Source of the DNA: Atkinsonella hypoxylon
Taxonomy: Eukaryota > Ascomycota > Sordariomycetes > Hypocreales > Clavicipitaceae
NCBI GenBank assembly: GCA_000729835.1
Contig: JFHB01000261.1
Location: 1-39,291 of the forward strand
Direction of reading: 5' to 3'
DNA length: 39,291 bases
The translations under genes and the position numbers were made by a program. Below are positions 11,641 through 24,078 of the stretch, piece by piece. Numbering within the stretch: the stretch's first letter is position 1; each line of letters begins with the position of its first letter. The notes under the pieces were generated by a model that saw nothing but the letters and a program-made list of their open reading frames with translations, was not told the DNA's origin and ran no database searches.

Positions 11641-13930
11641 CTTTTGCTATAGGTTGTTATAACCTATCTACTAGCAACCAGAATACTATAGATTCCAATA
11701 GTGAATCTAGCAGTTCTAGTAGTGTTAATTCTTACGATTTAGATACAGAATCTACAACTAGTAATACTAGTACTACTAGTAATAATACCCCTTCTTTTAA
11801 TTATTCTAATGGAATAATTAAAAACTCCTTACTATACAATACAGGTTCTACCTGTTATATAGTTAACAATAAGGCATTTTTTAGGACTTTTAAGCCTATA
11901 AAAAAGGGTAAAACCGCGCCTATTGCTACTAGAGGAGGTCCTATTTATCCTAAAGGACAGGGAACTGCTGTATTCTAGGTACTAGTTAGTATAAATCCAG
12001 CTAAATACAGGCCTTTAGCTCTAAAGGATGCTCTATATTGCCTAGGTTTAGATACCAACCTAATTAGTGGTCTAAAGCACTATTTAATAGGGGGCACTCT
12101 CCTTAGAAATCAGCTATTTCTAGCTAATAGAAGCTGCTATAGGCTTCTAAATCCTAAAAAGCATAGTTTCTTTCTACAGCTTAAGGGGCAAGAGACCCCT
12201 AAAGTGTGTAAAAACCACGCTAATCTCTCTTATATAGGATTTCTAGCTAGCAATAGTTATAATAGCGGTTATAATGCTAGTTATCCTATAGAGGTTTAAA
12301 TCCCTTAACAGCCTAGTTTTAATCCAGAGGAATATAGCTGAATTAAGGAATTATCTGATTTTAAAGAAGATAATACCAATAACGATGCTATAGAGCTATT
12401 AGCCCTAGTTCCTAAACGGGCTCCTAGTTAGATTCCTTCTAATAACGGGGATTTAGAAGGTCTAAATCCTAAGTTGCTAGATATTAGAGGAAATAGCTGT
12501 CTAGATCCCTTAAATAAGGCCTATAGTTCTTAAGAGATCTAGCAAGATAGAGAGCAACAGGAAGCTAGCTCTAATGATAATTCTAGTAGTAATTCTCCTA
12601 TTACTGCTTCTTCTTCCTATAAGAAGCTCCTAGAATTAGCTGCTACTTAGCACATTAGATTAGAGCATATAGGACTCCCTTTACTAAAGAAGACTGCTTC
12701 TATTACTAAAGGTATTCCTAATTTTACAAAAATTAAGGAAAAGGATTTTAACTGCCTAGCTTGCAACTAAGCTAAAGCTGTTAGAAGACCTAGCAAGTAT
12801 GCTATTCCTAACCCCCCTAGATGTTTAGATATTATAGAGGGAGATACCGTTAAAATAGAGCCTATACTGCACAATAAGAGGCCTCTAGTTCTTTTTCTAA
12901 TTAATAGAAAATCACGGTATAAGTGGTCTTTTAATCTAGTTAATAAAGAGGGTTCTACTCTCTATAGCTGTATTAAAGGCTTCTTTAAGGAATTAAAAAA
13001 CCAGTATAACTGCTACCCTAAACACCTTTATTTTAATAGTAGTACAGAAATTAATACTAGGTTGTAAGCTTAGCTATCTTCTAAGGGTATTTACTTTAGC
13101 ACCTCTTGCCCCTATATTTACAAACAGAATAGGCTAATAGAGAGAGCTATAAGGGTACTTCTAGACCGTTTGCGTGCTACCCTACAGTAGTTACAACTAC
13201 CTCTATATCTATAGTCTTATATCCTTTCTGCTATAGTGGATTTAGTTAATACTACTGCGAATAGTACTAAACCACTAAGTTCTAAACAGCTATATTTAGC
13301 TGATTTAGAGCCTTCTAAGACCTATAAGCCTGATTTTTCTAAAATTAGAGCTATAGGCTCCTATTGCGAAGTTCTAATCCTATTAGAATAGAGATCTAGG
13401 TTGCAGAAGCTAGCTAAAAGAACTATTTCTAGTAGACTTTTAGCTACACTAGGTTCTAATGTATATTTAATATACATCCCCTCTAAACAAGCTGTTATAA
13501 AGACTAGCTTCGTTAAAATTATAGAAGGAATAGGTCCTATTTCACAGGGCATCCCTAAGGTTCCTATTAGTTCTATAGTGGATAATCCTTTAGAGGGAGA
13601 AATCAATAACTAGCAGCAATTAGAAGATAATTATACTCTTAAGTATCCTTATCCTAGTTATCTAGATGTACTAAATTATCCACTAGAACCTGTAGAAAAT
13701 CAAGCTCTTCTACTAAGCAACTCTATAGAAGCTATAGAGGCCCCTAAAGCCCCTATATCTATAGAAGCCCCTTAGGCTAATATAGAACCTATAGAAGCTG
13801 AAGCTAATGCTAATGCTATAGATTTAGATAGAGATATATTTTCCTTAATTAAGGATCTATACTTTAAGGTAAGGACTAAAGCAGCTATTACTTCTAATAG
13901 TAATAAGGATGAACTTCCTAATACGTAGAA
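11641..13930 (+). pseudogene. B(1) protease and integrase region, dead
   Basis: The protease active site reads LLYNTGSTCYIV, so Asp-Thr-Gly has become Asn-Thr-Gly (11838-11846). The pre-integrase zinc region has His residues at 12651 and about 12665 and a CLAC pair near 12750. The integrase core follows, with Asp in IIEGDTV (about 12830), Asn in place of Asp in YFNSSTEI (about 13029) and Glu in LIERAIR (about 13138). A long Ala/Glu/Pro-rich linker (13620-13850) leads to reverse transcriptase. The 70-codon open stretch at 13401-13613 is the integrase tail in the same frame, not a gene. The opposite-strand frame there is a shadow. Confidence 0.92.
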
Positions 13931-15000
13931 GCAAGCCCTAAAAAGCTCTACTAAGCAGCATTAGATAGAAGCTACCTATAGCGAATTTAAGCAGCTATTA
14001 GCTGCTAGAACCTTTAAATTTATAGGGAAAGACTAAGTACCTAAGGGCTAAAGAGTTCTAAAGAATAAGCTTATCTATAGGCTAAAAAAGGATAAAGAAA
14101 ATAATCCTATAAAATATAAGGCCTGCCTTATTGCTAAGGGATTTATGCAAATAGAAGGTTAAGATTACCTAAAGACCTTTACTGCAACTAGTATTCCTCC
14201 TAGCTAGCGTATATTATTAGCTCTTGTAGCTTTTAATAACTAGGAAGTTAAGCAAATCGACTTTATAGGAGCGTTTTTAAATAGCAAGCTAAAAGAAGCT
14301 ATTTATATAGAAATCCTAGATAGATTCGTTAAATTTGCAGAGCAAGCATCGCTATTAGTAGCTAAGCTACTAAAAAGCTGTAATTATAGGCCTTCTAAAG
14401 ACTAAGTAATTAAGCTAGAAAAATCCCTCTATAGTTTAAAGCAAAGTCCTAGAGAATAGCAGCAAATTCTAACAGAATTACTTTAAAAGTATAGATTTAA
14501 ACCTCTTATATTAGACCTAGCAGTCTTTTATAACCTAGCTATATCTACATATATTGCTACTTATGTAGATAACTGTCTTCTAATTAGGCCTAATTTACAA
14601 TATATTAATAAGCTTAAAAAGCTACTAAATTAAGCCTATTCAATAGAAGATAGAGGACCAGCAGAATTCTTTCTAGGTGTATAAATCACCTGTAATAGGT
14701 CTAAAAGGTCTATTAAAATCCATCAATCTTAATACATCCTTAAAGCACTAGAAAGATTTAAAATGCTAGATACTAAGCCGGCTTCTATCTCTATACAGCT
14801 GGGAATTCTAAAGCAACTAGTTATAAAACTTCTCTTAAAATCCAATTATAAGCTTTATTAGAGCATAATAGGCACTATAATGTACCTAATGTTGCTAACT
14901 AGGGCTAATATTGCTTTTTCCGTTTAGTAGCTATCAACCTTTCTAGCTAAGCCCTATATAGAGCACCTAAACGCCTCTAAGCACCTCCTAAGGTACTTAA
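13931..15000 (+). pseudogene. B(1) reverse transcriptase region, dead
   Basis: Copia-type reverse transcriptase is readable throughout. Landmarks are KACLIAKGFMQ (about 14120), QIDFIGAFLN with the first catalytic Asp retained (about 14250), LYSLKQSPRE (about 14430) and the catalytic YVDD written as YVDN (14562-14573). EFFLGVQI (about 14668) and IGTIMYL (about 14870) follow, as expected. Only point mutations interrupt it. Loss of the last Asp and several stops make it inactive. Confidence 0.95.
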
Positions 15001-15168
15001 GTGGTACTAGAAGCTTTGCCATTATTTATAAGCATTCTAGTTTACACCCTATAGGGTCCTCTTCTAAAGCTTCTAGCTCTAAAGAAGTACTTAAGACCCT
15101 CCTTAGTTATTGCAATAGCGATTTTGCTGGTGATAAAGTCTCTTCTAAATCAACCTATACTTATCTAT

Positions 15169-16352
15169 TGTGTCGCGGCGGGGTTACCCCCTTGCGCTCT
15201 TATATTAGCTTTGCAAGGGATGCTACATACAGGTTTTCTCTATAAGAGTGTGCATCGCCTAGACGTCTAGATAGTTCAAGAAAGTAAGTGCGCAAGCAGC
15301 TTCTGCTAGCTCTTTTTAGCTTTTGCTCTTTTCAATCTATTGAAACTAATAGGAATTACAGGACTAGATATCTAAGAGGGTAGTGGTCTCTTAGATTTAG
15401 CACCTGTAATTGCTCCTAGCAATTATCACGTAGTGGAAGCAGCAGCGGCCTAAATCAAGCTGTAGTGTATAGTACTAGATCACGTAAAGGCAATAGATAA
15501 CTGTAATAGTAGTATCTTTATATTGAGAGCGCTGTAACAAATAGTAAGGGTAGAATCTCGAATCTTTCTAGTCCTTTATAGACCCTCTAACTATATTAGC
15601 GGGCTATAGTCGCTAGAAGGGGCTTGTAGGCTACTTTATAATTTCCGCAAAAAGATTTACTATATAAAAACAAAAAAATCAACTTATAGCTATACAAACG
15701 AGACGCCTATATATATAATTTAATAAATTCCACTAATAATAAGCAACTCTTATAAGCAACTCTATCTAACAATTATACTATTAAATAGCCCTAATTCTTA
15801 GCTTTTAAATAGTATACTTCTTAAATTTCTACTATTACTAGTTGTAGAGAAAATCGCAGTTAAAGTTAACTATAGGTTAGGCAACTTTGCCTTAGTCGAT
15901 TCTAGATGTTTCGCATCTAGTAACAGCGATATCTCTACTAAAAATTAACGTAACAAGACCTAATGAGGGTCACGTAATAGAGCAACTAGTAGGCATAAAA
16001 ATAGGCTATACAGGGTAGCTTATTTTTAACACGATCAATTAATATCTTTTAGCCTGCTTTAATTTACAACACTTAATACTTAAGAGACATTACTTCGCTA
16101 ACACTAACGCTTTCTCTAACACTTTAACACATTCGGCTCCTTTCGCACGTATATATCTTCTAAGCCGCGATTAATATTTCATTTTCTGCCTTTTTAGACT
16201 ATTTAATCTTCTTACTAGCTATTGTTTAATAGCATGCACTGTTAAATATCTCGCTCTCTGCCGATCCTCTTCGATCTTAATGTGCGCTATATCATTACCT
16301 GCTTTAGTGTAGGCTGCATAGTCATTTGGGGGTTTGGTCTTAAGACAATAAA
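15169..16352. mobile_element. LTR-like insert D, GC-rich, with a nested B solo LTR
   Basis: This sequence interrupts B(1) RNase H in the middle of a conserved motif; the protein resumes exactly after it. The 5' part, TGTCGCGGCGGGG from 15171, and the 3' end, GTCTTAAGACA at 16337-16347, suggest an LTR with TGTC/GACA ends. In-frame ctat on both sides (15165-15168 and 16353-16356) suggests a 4-5 bp duplication, but then the ends do not fit TG...CA exactly, so boundaries are uncertain by about 5 bases. Without the nested LTR, D is about 485 bp. It retains many CpG sites. Confidence 0.65.
15338..16031 (-). repeat. Solo LTR of family B, reversed, inside D
   Basis: This is a 694-bp reverse-complement B LTR, close in length and sequence to 1824-2517. 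The flanks are caatc (15333-15337) and cgatc (16032-16036), a 5-bp duplication in which one side took a G-to-A change. Confidence 0.92.
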
Positions 16353-16751
16353 CTATATAAGCTAGCTGGTGGACCTATTAGCTGGAAATCGAAAAAAGCT
16401 AGTACTATTGCCCTTTCTACCTTAGAAGCAGAATCCAATGCATTATTAGAAGCTATTAGGGAATTAGAGTGGCTCTACGGCCTTTTTAAGGAGATAAAGC
16501 TGCCTTTAACCCCTCCTATTCCTATTAGGTGTAATAATTAAGGCGCTATAGTTACTGCTTACAACCCAACGTTGTATAGTAGAACTAAGCACACCCTTTT
16601 GAAGTTTAACTACATTAGGGAAAAGATTCGTAAAGGTATAGCTAAGGTTAGTTATATTGATACAAATTAGATGCCAGCAGATAGCCTAACTAAGCCTCTT
16701 GCTATTTAAAAGCATTAACAATTTATTAAGTTACTAGAGCTTTCTAGTTAG

Positions 16752-17012
16752 CTTATAAAAGCAACAAAAACACTCAAAAAATCGAAAAGCAACGAAAAAC
16801 AGTTAAAAATCGAAAACAACAAAAACAATTAACAATAACTAGTTATATGCAACTATAACTACCCTGGAATTGCTGGAATTAGTTATGTTATTAGTTATGT
16901 TATTTAGTTCTGTTATTAGTACTGTATTTCGTTAGTTGATTCTAACTTAGATATTCTTTAAAGGAGCTAAGTTGCTTGTAGAACTAGTTACTTCTTATAT
17001 TTCTAGAGGGAG
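16752..17012 (+). other. B(1) 3' untranslated region with polypurine tract
   Basis: An A-rich stretch with repeated aaaa(a)c/aatcg motifs (16755-16850) is followed by repeated gttatgttattag units near 16880-16915. AGAGGGAG at 17005-17012 touches the 3' LTR and is a good polypurine tract for plus-strand DNA priming. Confidence 0.7.
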
Positions 17013-17718
17013 TATTAAAAATAAGCTACCCTGTATAGCCTATTTTTATGCTTGCTAGTTGCCTATTAGTTGCTCTATTACGTAACCCTAACTAGGTCTT
17101 GTTACGTTGATTTTTGGTAGAGATATTGCTGTTACTAGATGCAAAACATCTAGATTCGACTAAGGTAAAGTTGCCTAACCTATAGTTAACTTTAACAGCG
17201 ATTTTCTCCACAACTAGCAATAGTAGAAATTTAAGAAGTATACCATTCAAAAGCTAAGAATTAGGGCTATCTAATAGTATAATTGTTAGATAGAGTTGCT
17301 TATAAGGGTTGCTTGTTATTAGTAGAATTTGTTAAATTGTACACATAGGCGTCTCGTTTGTATAGCTGTAAGTCGATTTTTTTGTTTTTATATAGTAAAT
17401 CTTTTTGCGGAAATTATAAAGTAGCCTACAAGCCCCTTCTAGCGACTACAGCCCGCTAATATAGTTAGTAGGTCTATAAGGGACTGGAAAGATTCGAGAT
17501 CCTACTCTCACTAAGTTCGTTACAGCGCTCTCAATATAAAGATACTACTATTACAGTTATCTATTGCCTCTACGTGATCTATACTATACACTACAGCTTG
17601 ATTTAAGCCGCTGCTGCTTCCACTACGTGATAATTGCTAGGAGCAATTACAGGTGCTAAATCTAAGAGACCACTACCCTCTTAGATATCTAGTCCTGTAA
17701 TCCCTATTATTTTCAATA
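17013..17718 (+). repeat. 3' LTR of B(1)
   Basis: It is 706 bp, the same length as the 5' LTR, starts TATTAAAAATAAGC (first G mutated to A) and ends TATTTTCAATA. Its right end is less mutated than the right end of the 5' LTR, for example CCACTACGTGATAATTGC against CTACTACGTAATAATTGC. It is followed by the duplication attat at 17719-17723. Confidence 0.95.
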
Positions 17719-18459
17719 ATTATATTTAGTGTAGAATTAGCAACTTTAATAGGTTTTATTATAGTTTTAACAGTCTTTAGTTTAATTATATTCTACATTA
17801 TTAATATAAGCACTCTATTTCTATACAGCATTAATAATATAGATAAAATATATATAAAGCTTAACAACCTTAAAAATATACTAATTTAAGGCAATTAAAA
17901 GGTTTCTATTATCTAGAAATAGAGACATCTATAGTAGACTCTAGAAGCTATAGAAGTAGCTATATTCTTTCTGTTAAAAAAGTAAATCTATTAGCTTTAT
18001 TGTTAATTTAGGTATCCCTCTATATAATAATTAATAAAGATTCTATAATATATAGGCAAAGATATTAATAATAATAACGCTATTAATAGAATTATATAAG
18101 TTTACTACTACTACTAACTTAACAGTAAATTACCTAGTTAATTCTAATTTATATTAAAAGATAACTATAACTTTAACTATAAAATCCTTATTAATATTAT
18201 ATACCTAAACAGTAGCTCTATTTTTTATATTGTTAATTCTACAACCTTATTCTAGGTAGCCTACTTTTTAGAACCTTAAAAGTAGAAAGTATAAGATATC
18301 TAGAATATATTAAAAGAATACTAGATTAATACCTATTTAGGTCCTTTTAACTAGATAGTTTATAATGCTAAAAAGAACTTTATATCCACTAAATTCCGCT
18401 ATTATATATAAATGTTATCTATTAATGTTAATAAAGTTCCTATTAAAGCCTATAATAAT
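17719..18459 (+). mobile_element. Family A, copy A(1), fragment 3 (protease to integrase)
   Basis: This continues A(1) after B(1) and matches about 4633-5365 of A(2), within the protease tail and integrase core. It is heavily mutated and encodes nothing intact. It is cut at 18459 by A(3); ataat at 18455-18459 should be one arm of that target duplication, with the other arm beyond the window. Confidence 0.9.
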
Positions 18460-18774
18460 TGTTGGAATCGTTATAACTCCATCGTGCGATTCCGGCGCCT
18501 GCGTGGGTGGATACAACCGCTGATTAGTTGCATCCGCACATTAGTCTCTACTTACATCAAGGTTGCCGATACCCCTTAATTCCCCCTTAACATAACACTA
18601 TACCTAAGGCATATAAGGCATCCAATAGAGTATATAATGTAGCCTCTTTTGCTAGTTAGATATAACTTCTAGATAACTAAATTTAAACCTCTTTAACGTA
18701 AATACTAGTGTACTAGTGAACTAGTTGTAGAGCTAACTTAAAGGAGTATAAATTTAACCCTTAGTCTCTTAACA
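18460..18774 (+). repeat. 5' LTR of A(3)
   Basis: A 315-bp LTR starting TGTTGGAATCG and ending CTCTTAACA. As in the 5' LTR of A(2), the first ~100 bases keep CpG sites (CATCGTGCGATTCCGGCGCC) and the second half is mutated. The candidate TATA box is at 18631-18637. Confidence 0.95.
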
Positions 18775-20754
18775 CTAATTAGTAGTTACTTAACTAGAAG
18801 TCTTTAGTATAACTAAAGAGATTAGTATAACTAACTATAGATTAGCTAGGTTTAGCAAGAAGAGATATAATACTATTAGCTAGAACTCTTAGCAGCTAAC
18901 GTAACTAGTAAAGCGTGCTAAAGGAAGGGATATCTTTATAATTACTTAGTTACTAAGTTATATTTACTTACAATAATATTTTAGTTTAACTAATTATTAA
19001 TATTAAACTCCTAAGGAATTAAATTACTAGCTAAGACCCTTAGCAGCTAATACTATAGAATTTAACTCCTTTAACTATCTTAGAACTTAGCTAGAAGCTA
19101 GCTAAATCTCTTTATCTTTATACTAATTCTATTATACCTACTTTCTTTTTTTATACTACTTAACCTTATTTAATACAATAAGTTTATAATAACCTTAAGT
19201 AAATCTATAAGAATTTAAGCAATAACTATAACCTAATAAGCTTTTAGAATAACTTTAAAAGTATTAAAAACTTCTATTAATAGATTAAAACTTAATATAT
19301 AAAATTAACCTAGAAACTACTATTACTACTAATTTAAACAATAGAATTACCTTTATAATTAACCTTTATAAAGATTAAAGATTTAAAGATTAGAAATAAT
19401 AGAAGAACTTTAAATTTAACTTCTATAACTAGAATAAAGACCTATTTTAAAGAGCTTTTACTCTAATTATTAAAGCGTTACGCAATTTACTATATAAATA
19501 TAGAGTTTATATAGGTAGAAGTAGTAGCTAAATTACTAATTCCTTTAAAAAAGTACTATAGAAAGAGAAATAATCTATATAGCTAGAAGAAGAGATTAAT
19601 AAATAAGTAGCATTAGGCAAATTCTACTTAAATCTACACCTAGATATAGAACCTATATCTATAGTAAAGAAGCCTTAATCTTCTTTATAGAACCCTTCTT
19701 CTATACCTTTAGCACTTTCTCTATTACTTTTGTTAAGTGTACCTAGTAATCTAATAGGTATATTAGTAGAAATACTACCTTCTCTCCCTTTACTATAGAA
19801 TATAAGATTTTTTCTGCTTTTAGTAGTATAACTGTTACTTCCTTCTATAATAGATCCTTTCTAGATTAATATAAAGAAAGTCCTTAACCTTATAAAGATC
19901 TATAAGGAAAGCAATAAATATAGCAGCAATATATTTAATTTTATTATACTAAAAGTAGTTATCCTTAAAGACCTATATTAATAACTTAATTTCTTAGAAC
20001 TAGCAATAATAAAGGTATTTTTAGTAATACTAATAAGTAAAGTACGTAAATTCTATCTTACAATAATTGCAATAAATATAAGAATAAATTACACCTTTAA
20101 TTAAATAGTTAAAATTATTAAATAACACTTTAAGACCTTAACTAATAAGTAGTTCTATTGCTAAAGATAGAACAGCATTATATTACGTAATATAATTACT
20201 AAGAACCCTAATAAATCTATACTTAACTGCCTTAATATAATAATCTAGAACCTTTAAGATATTTATAATAGCCTTTTTAACTCTTTTATAAACAATTTTA
20301 AACTTATTAAGTAAACCCTTTAAGCAGTTAAAGGCATCCTTAAATATAGCTAAGCTAAATTTACAACTAATGCAATATTCTAAGAGCTTATTAGTAACCT
20401 ATAAAAGTTAATTAGTATTATAGAAGTACAAAAGGAAATTAGCTAATTCTACATTAGATTTAACTAACTTAATATTAATAATAAAGCTCTTTATATAAAC
20501 TGTTAATATTAACGTTTAAGAGATCCTAGCTGTAGTAAGAGTAAAACCTAAAAATAACGCTGCTTTATCTATAGAAAAGAAGAATATTAGTTAATAAAAT
20601 ACAGTAAAAAAGAACGTTAAGAAGTACAGTAAAGATAGTAGAATAACAAAAAGTATAGAACCTCTCTATTAAACAGCAAATTTAGAGCCTACTTATAAGC
20701 TTATAAAGGACTAAGTAAACCTATATAAAATAACAATTTTAATAATGCTTAAGA
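18775..20754 (+). pseudogene. A(3) leader and Gag region, dead
   Basis: This parallels 1582-4260 of A(2) without the solo B LTR, so it shows the empty site near 19010. It has numerous TAA and TAG codons. It serves as the third aligned copy for judging ancestral bases in family A. No start codon or zinc knuckle is recognisable. Confidence 0.7.
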
Positions 20755-23700
20755 TATAGGTAAGGTATTTATTAAAGAATCTAATATAGCTAATAAAGGA
20801 AAAGCTCTTTAGCTAATAATTATATAATTCTTTATAAATACTATAACTATAGACAATAGAGCTATTTTCTAGAACCTTAAGAAAGAAGCCTACTAGTATA
20901 CTCTATATAAGGAAGACCTATTTATAGAAGATTAATTAAATTCTATAGATCCCTTATTATATTTATTATCTTATATATTAAAAGAACGTTATTCTAGTAA
21001 GATATTTAGAGGCATCTTACTTAACACTAGAGCAGTATGCATATTAATAGCTAGAATTAACTAAGTATAAGCACTAGTAAAGAAAATACCTTTATTAAAG
21101 ATAAATCTATTTAATTAACACTATATAATTACATTTAGCGCAGGATTAGCAACTTTAATAGGCTTTATTATAGTTCTAATAGTCTTTAGCCTAATTATAT
21201 TCTATATAATTAATATAAGCACTCTATTTCTATATAGCATTAATAATATAGATAAGATGTATATAAAGCTTAACAACCTTAAAAACGTACTAATTTAAGG
21301 CAACTAAAAGGTTTCTATTATCTAGAAATAAGGACACCTATAGTAAACTCTAGAAGCTATAGAAGCAGCTATATTCTTCTTGTTAGAAAAGTAAATCTAT
21401 TAGCTTTATTGTTAATTTAGGTATCCCTCTATATAATAATTAACGAAGATTTTACAATATATAGGTAAAGACATTAGTAATAATAACGCTATTAATAGAA
21501 TTATATAAGTCTGCTATTACTGCTAACTTAACGGTAAATTACCTAGTTAATTCTAATTTACGTTAAAAGATAACTATAACTTTAACTACAAAATTACCGT
21601 TAATATTATACACCTAGATAGCAGCTCTATTCTTTACGTTATTAATTCTGCAACCTTATTCTAAGCAGCCTACTTTCTAGAACCTTAAAAGTAGAAAGTA
21701 TAAGATATCTAGAATGCGTTAAAAGAATGCTAGATTAATACCTATCTAAGTCCTTTTAACTAAATAGTTTATAATACTAGAAAGAACTTTATATCTACTA
21801 AATTCCGCTATTATATATAAATGTTATCCATTAATATTAACAAAGTTCCTATTAAAGCCTATAACAGTATTAGTAAAATCGAATAGTACTATAGCTTATT
21901 ACAAAGAGCTTACAACATTATTAGCGATAAATTAGGCACTAATACTAGTATTATAAAGGATTAAAAGCTTTAAATAGCTATTAAAGCTGTTAATAATTCT
22001 ACTAAACTTAACGGTTTTATACCTATATTGCTAGTGTTTAGTGCCTACCTCTATATAATAGATAATTTACCTTTAAGCCTTTCTGTAACACAATAAGCTT
22101 TAATTCTATATAAAGCTACTAATAAAGCCTAAAAGTGCTTAGTATAAAGGCAAATTTACAATACTCTTGCCTCTTGCAACAGCCTAAATATAATACCTAT
22201 ATATTTACTGCCTCTGCAGTTAGAAGTGTATATATAGCGTAAAAAAGAAGGCTAGTAAAGCCTTTACAAGCTACTTACTACAGATAGTAAGAAGTGCACT
22301 GTACAAATACCTTATAGCTCTATTTGTTTTTGCATAACTATTGTAAAACCTTACTACTATAATAACAATAAATCTAATAACTATTCTGCTGTTTCTAACG
22401 TTACACCTAACAAAAGTAATATAGAATCTCTACCTAAAAGTAATTCTATTCTACTAAAGAAAAGAGAAAGACCTCTAAAGGTAAAGCAACTAATTAATCT
22501 AAACCTAATATAGAAAAGAGGTTATAGAAGACTAAGAAAGAACTCTTTTTCTATTCTAATTAATTCTATATAAAATTCCTCTACTTTTAACAACAAACTA
22601 AATAAATATATTACTGTTTTTAGCCTAACTGCTAGTAGTCCTTATAATCTTAATCCTAGTAGTAATATTAATTCTACTTATATATTACTGTATAAATCTA
22701 GCAATAAAACTTTCCTTTCTATAAAAGAAATAATAGACTATAACTTAGCTATATAACTAAGGAAAGACAATAAGATTACAGTAAAAGGTGCTCTATTTAA
22801 AGTATTTAACTAAGCTAAAATTAATGCACTATTAGCTAAAGACGTTTTCTAATTCGTTAAATTTAACTCTACTGTATATAATAACTATATCTTTAAATCT
22901 TATATAGTTTAAGAAGTTAAGGGAAAAGGAACTATATTACTATATAAGAAGTTAAGACTAGTTATCTAAGGATATAACAACAGTAACAAATTGTTAATTT
23001 TAACGCAATCCCTAACAATTTAATAAGCTAGTTAACGCTTAATTATAGCACTAGCTCTATCTCTCCAAAAACGCAATATTATCTTATAGATCTACAATAT
23101 TATATAGACTTATATGCAATTTAACACTAATTTAAATAGATTAATTATTATATAACTTCTTAACTAAATTAAACACCTATATCCCTATAATACAGTAATA
23201 GAAGTAATTAAGCCTCTATATAGAATCGCTAAAGCAGGTATATATTAGTAGTCTATATACTTCTGCTACTACTATAATAATTTAAGTATAGTTATATTAA
23301 TATATAACCCCTACTTACTAATATTAAATAGCAATAACTACTTTAGAATCGTTAGAATGTAGACTAACAATACACTAGAACTAAGCAATAGAACTTTCTT
23401 TAACTATAAAGAATCTAAACTGCAGAAGGCTAATTTTACTGTAAAGCTAAAGTAAAGCTTAACAGTAGAAACGCTACTAATTTTTAACAGATATATATTA
23501 ACTAAATCTAATAAAAGCACTTTAACTCTTCACTAGAAAGGTTAAAGCAAGAGAATTTAACCTATTAATACTACTAGTGTTAATATAGATTTAATAAAAC
23601 AATAGTACGTTAAGCAATAAGCCTGCAGTATATATATTGCTACAATCTGTTAACTAGAAGCTACATTTAACCTTTCTGTTGCTATATAACAGTAAGATAT

Positions 23701-24078
23701 TATAATTAACGATATTAAACGACTAAATAAGAGGCTTTAATAGTAGATTAACAACTAAACCTATAGATTACAATATATTCTAATAGACCTTCCCTTTACT
23801 AAATTATATATATTTATTAATAGATTCTTTATAAATAATAAAGATTTAAGCTTCTAGATAGAATATATAATTATCCTAGGCAATAAAGAAGCTTATAAAA
23901 AGAACGCTAAATTTGTAATAAAAGGTAATATTATTACGTATAGCTCTATTAAAAGCAAGAGAGTTATAAGGAGTGCACTTACATTAGAACTATACAGTAT
24001 AGTGTAAGGCGTAGATGTATTATATGCTATTAGCACTACGTTAAATATAGTAATAAAGCAGCTATAGATACTGCTAAT
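20755..24078 (+). pseudogene. A(3) protease, integrase, reverse transcriptase and partial RNase H, dead
   Basis: This has the same domain order as A(2). The integrase C-terminal LPLQLEV-type stretch lies near 22211 and the mutated reverse transcriptase box TNNTL near 23363-23377. RNase H breaks off after the segment equal to 7584 of A(2). As in A(2), Asp-Asp has become Asn-Asn. A few positions keep ancestral bases lost in A(2), and the reverse also holds, so the two copies mutated independently after insertion. Confidence 0.9.

Larger units (their letters stand above)
15001..16751 (+). pseudogene. B(1) RNase H region, split by insert D
   Basis: The left part ends at SDFAGDKVSSKSTYTY (15118-15164) and the right part resumes at 16353 with YKLAGGPISWKSKK (16356 on), in the same phase. 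The C-terminal part is very well preserved: STLEAESNALLEAIRE (about 16417), then RTKHTLLKFNYIREK and DTNQMPADSLTKPLA, with few stops. The frame ends at TAG 16749-16751. This is the standard copia RNase H that degrades the RNA template. The good preservation of the last 400 bases contrasts with family A. Confidence 0.93.
8651..17718 (+). mobile_element. Complete Ty1/copia LTR retrotransposon B(1)
   Basis: Two 706-bp LTRs (8651-9356 and 17013-17718) flank a leader with a half-tRNA primer site and a single Gag-Pol frame in copia order. Target duplication attat occurs at 8646-8650 and 17719-17723. Without insert D and its short duplication the element is about 7.9 kb. The Gag-Pol frame keeps one phase from 10314 to 16749, even across the D insertion. 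It is less mutated than A and C: the domains can be read by eye and GC content is visibly higher. It inserted into A(1), where sequence on both sides joins to match A(2) near 4630. Confidence 0.95.
18460..24078 (+). mobile_element. Ty1/copia element A(3), cut by B(2)
   Basis: A third A copy starts with its 5' LTR (18460-18774). Its interior runs parallel to A(2) at a constant offset of 16494 bases once the solo LTR of A(2) is removed, so there are no net indels. It stops inside RNase H at 24078, at the position equal to 7584 of A(2), where B(2) inserted. Its remaining part is not in the window. It sits inside A(1). Confidence 0.93.

Noticed and set aside
13361..13606. 81-codon minus-strand open frame
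   Set aside because: It is a shadow of the integrase tail of B(1), which is readable on the plus strand.
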